A DNA stretch of 64,000 nt from positions 8,516,154 through 8,580,153 of the forward strand of contig JAINUG010000015.1 of the NCBI GenBank assembly GCA_029706075.1. Direction: 5' to 3'. The position numbers and the translations under genes are program-made. Position 1 is the first letter of the stretch; each line of letters opens with the position of its first letter. A model generated the notes under the pieces. It did not search any database and was not told the origin of the DNA. It saw only the letters and a list, made by a program, of their open reading frames with translations. Positions 41,881 to 56,400 of the stretch are shown in pieces. This stretch comes from Aldrovandia affinis. Lineage: Eukaryota; Chordata; Actinopteri; Notacanthiformes; Halosauridae.

Positions 41881-44059
41881 CAAGCTAAGGGTGAATCCAT
41901 GTTCTGTAAGGTTGTGTGTAATATATGTATTGTGAAAACTTAATTGAATACAGCTTGAGATGATGTCGTAGAAACCCCACATTCCTTAAAAAAGAGGACC
42001 AAAGATCTAGTGTATCTATTCTGGCTGTAACCCTTATCATACCATTTTCTGTATGAAAAACAAACCCATCATTTGAGAAGTTAAACACCTGCAGGGATTC
42101 CTACTGCGATCATTTACCAATGTATTTAATCCCAGGCAGGAAAGAAAATAATGAAATTAATCCTATGTGTGAAACAGATGCCTTTGGTATTTAGTCATAA
42201 ACATAAATAAATTTGCCTGGATTAATAATTTATGCAGGCTGATTTAATATCGAGGCTATGTGTGAATGAAAAGGTTTCCCTGAATCCATGCTTAATTAAA
42301 AGTAGCAGCTGCCTTGGAAGTGTACGATTGAAAAATCACTGCCTTCACTTGAACTTACGTATATGAAATGTCCGGAAGTAAAATGAGTGTAATTTAGTTT
42401 TGTCGTTAGAGATCGTGTGGCACACTTAAAAATGAGCCTGCAACTTAATATTTGAAAATAAAATTTAAAAAAACTATTAAAAAATGATTTTACATTGATA
42501 TAGTGACCACATGAAAAATTGAACCAAAGAATCTCATAAATTCATACATTTGGAATGTATTTACTGTTATTCTGGATAATTTGCATTCATCCAAATAATG
42601 GCAATAATCCAATGGCAAATCATCAAAATAAGGTCAATAAAAAATAATTTCGTCTACACCACAGGAAGTGGTCATGTTTATAATGGATTTCTAGTTGCTC
42701 TGAGAGGAATACTGAAATACTTTGTTCAATATTTCACGTGTGATCTTTTTTTTCATGAAAATGGGACGTACAGTATATAACAGCAACAGTATTTGCCAAT
42801 TTACTAAAGTGTGTTTGCATGTGCGTACATATGTCTATTTATGACTACAGTAACTTCCTTCTTTACTTCAGTTCACCATTCACTTTACTTATATTTATAT
42901 TTAAATGCATAATATCCAATATATACATACAACTATTTTTCTTTTTTTCACATGAATGTGATTTTCTCTGACTTCTGACAGACAGGAATAGAGTCTAAAG
43001 TGGGCCACAGCCCAGACATGCCGTTCCGTGGCCTCGCATGACCAGAGCATGCATGGAGACACAAAGACTGCCACATTAATGATAACTGAGGTGGCAAAGA
43101 GATATTTTAGGAAAGGTTTGCGTTTTTTGCTTATTTGCAGTTTCCTTGTTTAGACCAAAGGCACTGGATGAAATAATAATGATAATTAAATACTCCCCTG
43201 TGAGCTGTATTGCAAAGCAGGCAATTAGAGCAAAATGAACTGTGCGCATCAGCAAGCAATCTTAGAATGGCCTGCAAGGATTCTATGAAACATGGCTAAA
43301 ACTATATATTAGGATCAACATATAAGGCATCAATTAAGAGTGTATTAGGGGCTAATCACAATGTAAAGCAACTTTGACCCTTAAATTGAGAAAATAAAAT
43401 AAATGATATTAGCATGATATTACATATTATGAAATATAGGAAAGTATAGGAAAGTGAGTATGCAACATAGCAGAAATGGCTTATTGTGATGGTGAGCTTC
43501 ACATATGGCTCCTACTCTAAAGTGGAGACTAATTCATCTATCTGTCTTTCTGTATTGTTATTTCTGTCTTTCTGTTGTTATTAAGACAATGTGCTGTGCT
43601 CTGTCTGAATTATGCAACAAAATATCAGTAAACACATATTCATTTTAAAAGCACAGAATAGAAAAATAATCCTTTGCCCCATCAATGTCAATATGAGATA
43701 CATAAAACTTAACTTTTTTTGTAGGGGCATATATGACCTATTGTTATTGACCGTCCAATAAGCCCTCTGATTGTGTGATCCAGTCCCTAAGTACCTGTCT
43801 TTTGTTCTAAACAAATTCTTAAATTAGGGTATTAGTTAACAATGTGGCAATCCATGAAAATCCGTAATATATGCCCAATAATGTCTGTATAATACATTGG
43901 CATATTTTAAGGTCCAATTATAGTTCCGTTAGTTAGTCATAATAAACTCTTGGCTATTGCCTTAAATATTGACCCAAAAATATAGTGACACCAAAATATT
44001 CACCTTGTACCCCTTGATCTTTGAGAATCTTCTTGTTTGTATTTTGTGATGGTTAATGG

Positions 44060-44065
44060 TTTAAT
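44060..44065 (-). terminator. gas7: Candidate proximal poly(A) signal for gas7
   Basis: ATTAAA on the minus strand about 240 bases after the gas7 stop. Distal AATAAA candidates lie near 39844-39849 and 39748-39753, which would give a 3' UTR of about 4.5 kb. Which is used is unknown. Confidence 0.25.
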
Positions 44066-44304
44066 GTACCTGCCATATTTGAATTTTTATGTTGTTTCAG
44101 TGCTGTTAAGGTGACACTATCCCAGTTGCTGTGTACAGAGAAAGCTGGCCAATACATGGAGTGTTGGTGTTAATAGTCTCAGGCTCTGAGTTTGGAATGT
44201 TCCTGTGAGTTGAGGGGGACTGGTGGTCCTGAAGCTAAGCTGCACCCCACGCCTCTCTGTGAGCATGACCCGTGGAGGACAGCATGGCTCCAGGTGCGGC
44301 CCCT

Positions 44305-44418
44305 TTAAATCTCCATGTCCACCGGCCGGATATCCCCAGTCTTGTGTTCGTTCACCCACAGCTCTCTGTCTTTGGCTGGGTCCACATTCTGAAGAAGCTG
44401 GTCCACCGGCTCCACCGT
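44305..44418 (-). CDS. gas7: gas7 last exon and stop
   Basis: 37 codons plus TAA, phase 0, acceptor atttgtag. Encodes [20 protein letters not shown] to [10 protein letters not shown], the conserved GAS7 C-terminus. Confidence 0.96.
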   Translation of the reverse strand, partial: TVEPVDQLLQNVDPAKDRELWVNEHKTGDIRPVDMEI

Positions 44419-47400
44419 CTACAAATCACAAATGGACATTCTGATGAAACTAATGAAAGCCAGTGCTAATTTTTCAGTTTTCAAAAGGACAAATTATTTG
44501 CCTTTCGTACATGTGTATGTGTATGTGTTTGTGTGCACCATGGTAATGTGTAAGACATTGTTTTGGTAGACCCAACTGGCAGCAATTATGTTTGTGGGAA
44601 TCTTTTAGATCTCCTAGCAACCACGTTCCACAATAACTCATGCCTGTCCTCTGCTGTCTACTAAACTCACAGGCATCATCAACAACTTAAGCTCAGTATG
44701 TCGTGTAAAGCTTGCAGTCAGACTATTCAGTACAGACTTAATTGAATCTATCTTGAATCTATCCCAGGCTATGGATGCAGATTTTCTCACTTCTTAAATA
44801 GGCCGCCTCTCTATCTATGTCTATGTCCCCTCCTCAAGCAGGGGTACTGTACGAGCAGCTGAAAAGGTCCTTTGCTTTCTTTGAGATTAATAACTGGCAG
44901 ACACATTACTTTAGAGCAGAGCTTCATCTGATGTTTGGCCTGATGTTTGGCCTTCCTCTGATGTTTTGACCCAATAAAACATTGCAAGGATCTATAATAG
45001 AATCAGAGGGGAGCTAGAAACCTGCATGCATGTTTTCATGTTTTCTTAATGCGTTCGAGGCTCCAGAGCTAAGACAGTGTATCACTAGCCAGCATTGGGG
45101 GGTTTGCTGCTCTGCTTGCACAGATATGTAAGATGGAGACCACGAGGCTGTACTGTAGCAGTTTGCTCCAAGGATGCCTCAGGTGAAGGATTAGAAACAC
45201 ATGAGAGGACAAGGTAAAGAGAGGAGTAAGGGGAGAAATTATTTCTGTGATAATATAATATATGCTATTTTAGCAGACGCTTTTATCCAAAGCGATTTAC
45301 AGTAGTGAACGCATACATTTTCAGTATATGTGGCCCCAGTGGGGATTGAACCCACAACCTAAGCGTTGCCAACGCTGTGCTCTACCAACTGAGCCACAGA
45401 GAACCACATGAGGCGGTACACTGATCTGCCTTTTATCTCACGCCAGGTTTCAATGTTACTAAGTGCCCAGGTTTGTGACAGCAAAAAATATGTCAAATGT
45501 CAGCTTGCAATTAGGGGTTTGGTGCAGAATGGGAAAGCTTGGCTTGCGCAAGAGCTTTAGCTAGCTGCCCGTAGTAATCAATGATGAGAAAGTACTCTGC
45601 ACTGTAATACACTGCAAATATATTTTACTCAGAGAACAAAGTTTGCTTCACCAGTCTTTATATCTTGGATGTCCCCTAGTGGTAAAGTAAAGTACAGCCA
45701 GGCATTTTTATTCCACAAATTGGATAGGAAAGAAGGTACAGGTCAACACTTGCTATAAAGTCTTTGCGACAGCTGGACATGTTTTGGATGCTTAATTATT
45801 AATCATTGTTGCTGAGAGGCCACTCTGATTGTCTGATCTTCTCAAGAGTGTCAATGTGGGTCCTCTTCCAAGTCTCACTAATGTCCAGGGCTTCTGGTGA
45901 AAGAAGAACTAGGGGATGGGCATGGGTGGTAGCTTGAAACATGCAAGCCAACATTTTTATAGACTGGCCATTCAATTGCCTTTTTTGAAACTCTTATATA
46001 AAGAGTTTAATACACAACTTGTAATATTCCAACTACTATGCGCTATCTATTTGACCAAAGTAGCAGCAGAAATGCTCAAATCAAATAAGGAATTGATTTC
46101 TAGAGTGTGCTGACTTCTTGGTACATCTTGGCATACAAATACAAACAAAAATCTGTACTTTCATGAAAAAGGTAATCAGTGCAAAGAAACAGCTAGCTTG
46201 AGCTAACTTATATTATTCTGTCCGTGTTTCTGTGCAGTGTTCAGTATAAATGCTTGCTGCACATGTCATGTGACACACATCTCACCTGTAGTGGTATTGT
46301 AGATCAAAAAGTCAGAAATACATGTGCTTGCTTTTTTCTTGCATTTTTTCACAGGTTATGAAGTAGCAGGCTCCATTATTACCAAAAATACTTATTTGAA
46401 AAGCAGTAAAAATGTTACGTATTTGGGAATTGTTGCTTATGGCAGAGGCTTATGCCAGAAACATTTCCTCTTAAAGGGTTTCCTTACACTTTGGTTGAAC
46501 ATGTCCGTTTCGTGTCGTAGTGTTGTATACTGACACAGGTGCTGTCGTATCATTTCCACACGCTCTACCTCCAACCTCTCCAGTTCCTAGATAAAACATG
46601 CAAAAAGAAAGATATATTTCTCAGTTTTTACTATTACTCTACTAAGGATTGCTTAATTAACCAATTTGAATGATCAATTTCTGCAGTAAAACTTTTATTG
46701 AAGCCCAGCTTTGAAATGGTTGTTTAAAATTGAATACAAGCAGGAAAACGGAAATGTGGTTTACCAGACTTGAAGTCACCATCTCCTCGAACCATTTGGA
46801 CTGCGACTGATTATAAAGATCAACACAGCGCATCAGGTCATCCCCTATAGAAGAAAGGGCACATTTAATTGAGACAGCGGTAGTCTGCTTGCCAGTTACT
46901 GTTACTGCTAGATACTGCTAAAAGCTTTATTTACGGCCTCCAACAGGTGGCGCCAGTGACCACGTTTATACTTGGTCACATGCCTTTGTCCCTCAAGACT
47001 ATTTCACAATTCCCATGTAGATCTGGGCAAGCTTAACATATGCAAAGTTTATATACAGTGTTTATAAATGGCTCCAGTATTTATATAAGAAACATCGGTC
47101 TGTTCTTAATCCAATTTCTTAATCCATACACTAGTTCCATTCAAGAGGAATTAACCCAAAGAGAGGAAAATGACAATAGATTTTTGAGTATTTTTGTATA
47201 ATATGTTTCTGCAAATGCTGCTTGGAACACATAATAAAGCATAATAGCCTAAACACTGTGTTCATTACACAAAATATTATGTTCATTTAAGTTTGTCCAA
47301 TGTTGCAACATGGTTGCAGTCTGCCTCATGTGCGAGTCTGTTATTTGAGGATAGCCTTGGTCAGCTTATTCTGAAACTGGAACTTCATTTATTGCATCAC

Positions 47401-50400
47401 ATGGGTGAGTCAGAAATTAGTTTGTGTCCGGCAGAGACTGGATTTTGACTGTTTAAGTTGACAAATCGCATGATTACAAATGACTTAGCAAATCTGGTGG
47501 ACACATTTGGTGTAAAAAAATGAAAGGTATGGGAGAAACATCACTGCCTTAGCATGCGATAGAAAAATGCTAACTCTTTTCAGGTGTGATATTTGCAATG
47601 TTCTGCAGTTTTGGAACACACAGTCTGGAACGCAGTCCGTACAGCTGGAAAACGTGAAGCCCTCTCGTCTGTTTCAGATTTTAAGGCTCCGCTTTTCCTT
47701 CACAAACAATGCGTAGTTTATGTTACCGCCGATATGCTGTAGTTGGTGTGGCGGGCAAAATGAATCTGCGGTGTGTAGGAAGTATTAAGTTACCTCAGGT
47801 TTGGATTCCAGTGCCGAACAAATTACAACAAGTGCACGTAATCAGAGCCGCCTCACTCACAATCAGGGAGCACTGGTTTGTAAAATTTAATTTGCTTCCG
47901 ATTATCTGCCCAGGCTGAGGCAAAAGTGCTTCCCTTGGCTGCTATTTTTTCTTTGATAAAATCCAGAGGGGGCAATCAAGGGGTACGAGAACCAATTCAA
48001 ATCTGCATGAGAGCAGATTATATCTCGCTGTGACTATCATTATTAAATCTGTATTAAGCTTTATTAAACCTATATTAACTCATTTAGAAAATTCTGAAAA
48101 GTGATCAGTGATGCAAGCCAGGTGTCAATATAGCTGTCTACTAGAATATGGCCAAAGCCGTGACTACCAGAGTGGGACTGTGCAAAAATACAGCTTTGGA
48201 AAACCATGCTGCATCATTTTACAATGAACTTGCTTTTATGATAAAAGACAAACAAGTATGGTCACCAGCATTTTAAACTATCCCTATGATCTGGCCAGTA
48301 AAGCAATGCCTGTTTAAACTTGCTGTGTTCTTTCTACATACCATACATACCTCCTTTGGTTTTCTTATTTTTCACGTTAATTTCACCTCATTTCCCTCAG
48401 TGCTCCTTTCAGTCAGAGTACGTATGATAGTCATCAAGTTCCTGTTCCTGTGTTTCAACATTGATTTCCCTGAATGCTCGGCTCTCTGCTGGGGCCGATG
48501 GAGCCGGCAGCCAGACACACACACACTGCTTCCTGCGCCCTCTCAAGCTTCTCACTCCAGTCACTGATGGCTAAAGTGTGTAATAATTATCTAAAGCGCT
48601 CCTGTTTTTCTCTCTGATAACAACCGTTTTCTGAGATTTCTGTCCATCGGTCTGGTGTTCAAAACGTGCGTGAGGCATCCGGAATGTTCTCACCCTGCTT
48701 AATTCAGACAGCACCATCAGTCTGGGAGGCCTTATCTGTATATGCTCACAAGACTCTTCGTAAAATCTTAAACCTCTTCAGGCAGCGTGAAATAATCTGT
48801 CTGGAGCACTCACTTTCCTCCCACACCCCCACAACCCCCCCCACCCACCCCACCTTTTTTTCAGAGAATGTGTTTGCATTTCCAATCTTCCTGAGTTTAG
48901 AATGGCTGACCCCAACAGGACAAGCCCCTCATTTAAACTGCTCCTCACTGCTGCCAAAAGATTAGCCACAGGGGACTACAGTGGGAGCCTACACCCACTG
49001 GCTCCATTAGTACAGCATGAAAATAGAGGATAACATATGTTTCCAAGGTCTATTGCGTTTGAAAGCAGCAAACACTGGCTGGACAAAAAAGCAGCCAAAA
49101 TTCCAGGTGTTTTTACCCATCATCTGGAGGTGTAACACTGTTTTTGCTCTGTCTTATGTTTCTCTTCATCATCTGGTCCAAAAGGTGTCCACTACAAGAT
49201 CTGTTTGTTTTCATCGTTTTGCTCATATTCTTACTCATGTATGAATTTAAAACACTGACAAAAAAAAAAGTTTGTTTGGTATGATGGTATTACATTACAT
49301 TACATTATAGGCATTTAGCTCTTATGGGGTACAACAAAGTGTTCTGTAGTCAAGAACAGTTTAGCTGAAAGCCAAGTGGGAAGTACAATTCCTGGGTGCT
49401 TTTCTAGGACCCTGTTAAATCTGTAGCCACAATTCAGAGGTAGCAGTAAAGCACTCAATGCAGGAAATAATTAAGCCTTACAATACATAAACAAGTAGGT
49501 GTAAACTAAGTGACTATGTCCCTAAATTAACAAAAAACACGGGAGAGGTGACCCTGAAGAAGTCTTCAAAAAGGGTCTCAGCTGTTCTTTCCACCGGAAG
49601 GTCATGATGGTAGGTGCGGAAATTGAAATATCTATAAATATTTTGTTTGCACACCATTGCCTTTTAATTTCCTCAAAATGTTGTGGCACCTTATTTTTAA
49701 TTTAAGTTTTAATACATGGACACTCCAAATACACAGCGGGAGTTTTTTGGTCTTGTAACAATTAATACCGGGTATTGATGTAATTAATATGGTCCTCTAT
49801 GTGATCGCGTTGCTACTGCAGGTGCTTTAATCTTGAAGGACACTTCATTTGCAAAAGTTTTTACAGCTGTTTGTAATTATGTCAGCAGAGCTTAGTGAAG
49901 TAGTCAGAGGTCAAATGGTTCTCCTGAGTAAAAATGTTCTGTTAGTTTTTGATGAATGATGAAAACAAACAGATCTTGGTAGTGGACTCAGACTTTTGAA
50001 CCCCAGTGTATGTTTCATCCTTGTTTTATCCTTACTTCACTGAACAGCAGTGAAAGAACCCCTAACACATCAGGCACTTCACAAAGACTTGGGCTGTTAT
50101 GTCTGCATTGCAATACTGCTCTAAATGTAGTAAGCAGCACAGGCAAAGCTTGACCTCTGACCTGCTTGTGTGGATTTCCGCCGGGCCTTCTTTATGTCCT
50201 CCTCTGTCTTGTTGCTGAGTTTGATCTCCAGCTGCTGCGTTTTAACCTCCAGGTCTTTCTGCCTGTCCGCGAGGGCTTTGCGGGCCTTGAAGTATACATC
50301 GGAGCAAGAGTTGAGTCATTCACTGTCAACCTCAGACATGTATTTCCATTCCACACTCACTGTTTACTCCAACCTAACCTCTCCTTCACATTTCCCAGAC

Positions 50401-53400
50401 TTGGGTTTTGCTCAAATTCACTGTTTATTTCCCAGTGCCAGTATTTTAGAGAAATGTCCTCAGTATTTGTGAGAAATGCCAAAATTGAGATAAGATTTAT
50501 TGTGACACATAATTAAGTGTTTTTGTTATGGTTATTAAAAAAGTTTTTGTTATGGTTATTAAAAATGTACAACTGCTCGGACGTGACTGGTAAGTTGATA
50601 TATGTGTGAATTGTATGGATTGCTGATTATCCATAGTATCAGAAAACATTCTCGAGTCAAGAAAAGGTCCAATGCTGTTGTGAAAGAATTGTGGACTCTT
50701 AACAACATATGACAGTATTTCTGAAATTCCAGAAAACCAAGAGGAAGGAGCATTGTTTGATAGTCTGGTCTGCTGTCTGAGTTGCAACAAAGCAATAGGT
50801 TAAACTATGGTGACAATGGCACACAAGAAAAAAATAATACAGAACTGACAGGGCCAATGATTCTTTTTTTTACAGTATGTGCTTGAAGTAGATTTGGTCA
50901 AGATTTAAATCTGCAGTACAACAGCCATGCCTACAATTGCAGAAACATGTGGGAAAGCAGCAAAATATTGCCACTAGAACAGATTGTGACTAACATTTGT
51001 TCACTAAGCATTTGGATTGTCCTTTGCCTGGAGCTGTACATTCTACATTCTATGTCATTCAACATGTCATACTTGGTATGTTTAATCAGTGGCTTGTCGT
51101 AAACAATGACAAACGTAATGGATGCAATTCAGCGTTAAGCTTAATTTCCTTCTCATTCAATTGAAAGATATGAAATGTGGAAATAATACATATACAATGC
51201 CCGTCCCCAAAAAAAGTCACACACCCTAATATTTTGTTGGACCGCCTTTAGCTTTGATTACGGCACGCATTCGCCGTGGCATCGTTTCGATAAGCTTCTG
51301 CAATGTCACAACATTTATTTCCATCCAGAGTTGCATACATTTTTTGCCAAGATCTTGTATTGATGATGGGAGAGTCGGACCACTGCGCAAAGTCTTCTCC
51401 AGCACATCCCAAAGATTCTCAATGGGGTTAAGGTCTGGACTCTGTGGTGGCCAATCCATGTGTGAAAATGATGTCTCATGCTCCCTGAACCACTCTTTCA
51501 CAATTTGAGCCCGATTAATCTTGGCATTGTTATTTTGGAATATGCCCGTGCCATCAGGGAAGAAAAAATCCATTGATGGAAAAACCTGGTCATTCAGTAT
51601 ATTCAGGTAGTCAGCTAACCTCATTCTTTGGGCACATAACGTTGCTGAACCTAGACCTGACCAACTGCAGCAACCCCAGATCATAACACTGCCCCCACAG
51701 GCTTGTACGGTAGGCACTAGGCATGATGGGTGCATCACTTCATCCGCCTCTCTTTTTACCCTGATGCACCCATCACTCTGGAACAGGGTAAATCTGGACT
51801 CATCAGACCACATGACCTTCTTCCATTGCTCCAGAGTCCAATCTTTATGCTCCCTAGCAAATTGAAGCCTTTTTTTCCGATTAGCCTCACTGACAAGTGG
51901 TTTTCTTAAGGCTACACCGCTGTTTAGTCCCAATCCCTTGAGTTCCCTTCTCATTGTGCGTGTGGAAATGCTCTTACATTCACTATTAAACATAGCCGTG
52001 AGTTCTACTGTTGATTTTTTACGATATGATTTCACCAAACGTTTAAGTGATCGTCGATCACAATCATTCAAGATTTGTTTCCGACCACATTTCTTCCTCG
52101 AAGATGATGGTTCACCACTATCCTTCCAGGTTTTAATAATGCGTTGGACAGTTCTTAACCCAATTTTAGTAGTTTCAGCAATCTCCTTAGTTGTTTTCTT
52201 TGCTTGATGCAGGCCAATAATTTGACCCTTCTGAAACAGATTAACATCTTTTCCACGACCACGGGATATGTCTTCCGACATCGTTGTTTAAGAAATGAGA
52301 AGCTACTCACTGCATCAGTTAGGGTTAAATAACTTGTTGCCAGCTAAAACATATTAATCACTGCAGTAATTACCCAATGGAAGGCTCTTACCTATTTGCT
52401 TAGTTAAATCCAGGTGGTGACTTTTTTTTTGGCCAGGCAGTGTATAATAGTCGGTTTCACGAAACAGAACCTAGATCAGAAGTAATGTCTGACATAGTAC
52501 TGTCCAGCCCCTTACCTTCTCGACCGCTGCGTATCGGCTAGCCAGCTGCTTTCTGAGATCAGTGATGTGGTGGTCAAACTTTTTCATGTCTTTTTTGAAG
52601 TTGTCCCGGAATGTAAGGAGGGGTTTCTCCACCTCACTTTGAAGCTGAAAAATATCAAGGGTGAGTTACAGTCACGGTCACTCACATCGCATAACTTGCA
52701 CTATATAAAATAACTTAAAATGAAACTTTCAAAGAATGTGGCCAAAGGATGAATTGTGATGTGCTTTATTGTTCAACAGATGAAAATTGGTTGAAATCTC
52801 ATTAATTACTCATAAACCTCATGAATTGTTTTGTTTGATGATTTTGTTTAATGATTTTTTAGTGGGAAGGCAAGGAGTGAAACGCAAGCCCCATTTCAGT
52901 GTTTGCAGTGAGAAAGGGAGAGTGAAATAAGTATAATTTAATAAATATTAGTAAAAGGTATTACCACTTGACGAATACATGCATATATGCAAGTGTCTTA
53001 TCTTCCTGTTAAGTTACTCAGTGGTGATGTAATTTGTCTGTTTACTTCTCACACATAGACACAGAAAATGCACCAGATCAATTTCCTGTTTGGTTTTTGA
53101 TTTTATCTTGGACTTCCAAACAATGTCATGTGTATTACTCCATGGATTTCTTAAAATAACAATGTCTTGGGCTGGCGGATAGCGTAGCGGTCTAACGCAC
53201 CTGTATTTGGCTGGTCCTTTACTAGTGCAAGCTGCCTATCAGGGACGTGGTTCGAAACCTGTCTATGCCCAACCGGCCCTGGCCGTTAGCCCCAATCGCC
53301 AGCGGCATTTGGCTGAGGGAGGGTGGTCAGCACGAACGCGCTGTGAAGCACGTAAGGGTGTCTCCAGAAAGGAGGTTGGTGAGTTCTGCCACGAAGGGGA

Positions 53401-56400
53401 CGGCTCATTGCCGGCCTCAGAGAGTAGCTTGCCCCATAGAGACGGGCAGCAAGTTTGTGCAGGAGGGTTAATCAAAATAAATAGAGGGTATAATTGGCTT
53501 CCGAATTGGGAAGAAAAATTGGGAAAAATCTGAAACAAAATAATAAAGAAATAAATATAACAATGTCTTTTTTTATTTGCAGATGACTCTCTGTCGGGTT
53601 AAGAGAGAGGAGATGATGATGGGGAGAAGTTAACATGAATGGCACGCCACAAGGAGTGCTGCACCTGGCATGAGGCAACTGAAAAGTATGAGTAAGTCCA
53701 TCTGAGCAGGAGAGTACACGCCCCGTAAGCTCACGGCTGCCAGCGTGTTACACATGTGGCCTCTCGTCTCAGCTCCTCTCTCTAAAGGAAAATAAATACC
53801 GGATCTTCCAGCTGTGCTCCGGACCATTCTGTCAGGCAAACCACAGCTTCTATACATGTGCACTGGGATATGTATTCTTTAACCCTTCCGACCGTGACCT
53901 ATAAGCATTTTATAATGTTACCTTCCATTTAGAAAGAAGGCCCATGTTTGCATACCCTATTATCGATCTCATAGAACTAGAACTGACAGAATTGGTAAAA
54001 GCTGAAAAATGCTCTTGAAGATTCTTACAGTTTGGAAATCACTAGAATCTGGGAATCCACACATGTTGTCAAATGAATGCTGCTAGATAGTATGACTGCA
54101 TTTAAAGCCAGAGTAATCGGAAATAATTCATTCTGAATTAAAAATGAACTGTTTACACGTCCGCCAAGTTAGGTGAGCTATTGAGGTATACGTTTAGAGT
54201 ACATGTCTGAATCTGAACTAAATACATCTGAATCTGAGTAATCTGAATAAAACAATTTTGAGCAGTCTCTCTTATTGAGTATGCTGCAACATCGCAGCAA
54301 CTTATAAAAATGTATAATTTGCCGAACACAATTCGTCTGTTACTCTTGCGAATTAGACAGGCTCAACAAGATAATATCATACTGCAATTGCATAACTGTA
54401 GATGGTGAGAAGAAGGCTTTTGTACCAATTAGTTATACAAGGAGTTGTATGACCATCGAGGCATTTGATTAGGTTTAATTCTCTCTTTCTCCAACATACC
54501 AGTTCTGATTAGGAACTTTTGCTGCCATTTTCACAAGTATGTGATGTACACAGGAGGACATCACACAAAAAAATATTGGTATTCTGATTGAGAAAGTATT
54601 CCGAACAGGTGTTTACATGCCTATATTAGGCTAATATTCCCCAATTTAAGAGATTATCAAAGGTTTAACCAACCTTTCCATTTGGAACAAAAGTGCATAT
54701 GGAAAGGGGTTGTTAAAGCCACTATATTCCGATTACAGTGTTTATATGATGGTGTTTTATTTCAAATGAGTGTTCATTCCAACTAATAATGCATTATTAG
54801 GCTACACGCAAATACAGAAAGTAAAGGTAAAGTACGGCCAGTAAAGGTGCTCGATATGAGCACGGGCAAGGCCCTATAGCCTATACATTGCAGGTTTGAT
54901 TCTCGACTGCGTTATTAGTTTACTATGACAGTATCCACAGTGGCGGTATACAACTGTCTTCATCCTGCCAGGGCTATGGTGGATGGGAGGAGCTACCATA
55001 TGATCTCAGCGACTCACTGATTTTAACCATTCCTTGTTTTACTGTGGATAACAAAACCTTTTGATTTGTTCAAACAAGTGATTTATAGCTCACTGTAGCT
55101 CCACCCATTATGGGATATCATGAAACTTCTCTCTGCCAGCACTAGTCGCCAGTAAGAGACGCCTCTCCTATCAATGGTTGTTCTCCTGTAGCGTTCTAGC
55201 CAGTAGTGTGGAAAATAAGTCTCTTGCTTGACATGAGTGAATCAAAGGTGTGCACACACATCAGCTGCACTGCTCTTTGCTTGGCATATGGGTGGCAGAG
55301 CGGTAACTCGAGAGGCGCTATTGACAATTGCAAATTAGGGGGAAAAAAACATAAAATTGTTCAAAGCAGAAAACTATATGACAAAATACTTCTGGATCAC
55401 AATCTTACAAATCTGTTTTTGTACAATTGTTATAAATGGCTACAGCAGACCTTTAACAGTTGGGCTGGGACAGCACAGTGATATGACAGCAAACTTATAG
55501 CACTGCAGCATGAATGCTTTCCTTGTTTACAGCAAATGTAGCGACACAGCACAACAAAGAAAACAAAACAAAGGATCGACAGAGAATCAGCAATGCATAA
55601 TATGATGTTGAAAATGATCCCATTATGCTGAAAAAATGCAATCACATTTATAGTTTTAAGTATTGTCACCCTCAACATTTATCATGACAGTTATGTGTTT
55701 TACATTGCGATAAACATGACATCGCTTGGTATGTTTATGGTGTCTTGCAGGTTCCTTTCATCCCACACCTCATTATGAAAACCACCGCGGATGTTTCTTT
55801 TCAGCTGAATGATAAAACAAAAACTTTTTTTTTTTTATCCACAACTAAACTTGGAGGGAAAGTGTTCTCACAAACAGTTTGATACCTTGGATGAGAACTT
55901 CAGGTGAACCTCGGCTTCATCAGCCAGGCTCTTCTTCAGTTGGGCCCAGGCTTCCCCCAGCGTGCTGTAGGGAAATAATAGGATGGCATAACTTAAAAGG
56001 GTCTCAGTATCATAGCTTGCAAGAAACACTCGGTATGTCAGCCAATAAGAGGCTGTAAAGTACGTCAACCTGTGGTTTAACCAAGGCCCAAAACGAACAT
56101 CCTCAAATGTCATCTCAAAGGTCAGCTCAGAATCACTCTTGGCTGTTATTATGGGTGGGATGGGATCTTTCTATCTTAAGATTTTGAGGGCATTCAATCC
56201 TCTTTCTCTGCATTAATTATAGCATGAATGGTAATCACACCATACATCAAAGTCAAATCATAATTCAGTCCCGTGGACATTATGCTTGTTGTGACTTTAG
56301 TGCTCCAATGTAAATAAGAACTCTGGTCAATAATTACAATGCATATAATGCAATACTTTCCTATGCATACAGCACTTACGTGCACGATCGAACATTTAAA

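Larger units (their letters stand above)
36842..44304. other. Convergent intergenic region: 3' UTRs of the myosin and gas7 plus repeats
   Basis: No protein-coding exon was recognised here. The left part should be myosin 3' UTR. A tRNA-derived repeat (38131-38210) and a CR1-like LINE (38272-39260) follow, then AT-rich sequence and a decayed SINE (about 41.6-41.9 kb). Mammalian GAS7 is known for a long 3' UTR, so much of 40-44 kb may be gas7 3' UTR; this is inference. Confidence 0.6.
50286..52515 (-). other. gas7: gas7 intron with Tc1 element
   Basis: The nearly complete Tc1-like element at 51195-52442 fills over half of this intron, in the same orientation as gas7. Confidence 0.85.
52645..55885 (-). 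other. gas7: gas7 intron with SINEs
   Basis: Contains a young-looking plus-strand SINE (53169-53556) and a SINE-like tail near 55280-55360. The rest is unremarkable. Confidence 0.7.

Noticed and set aside
45332..45404. Functional tRNA gene on the minus strand
   Set aside because: The tRNA-like head is fused directly to the conserved teleost SINE tail, so it is a SINE.
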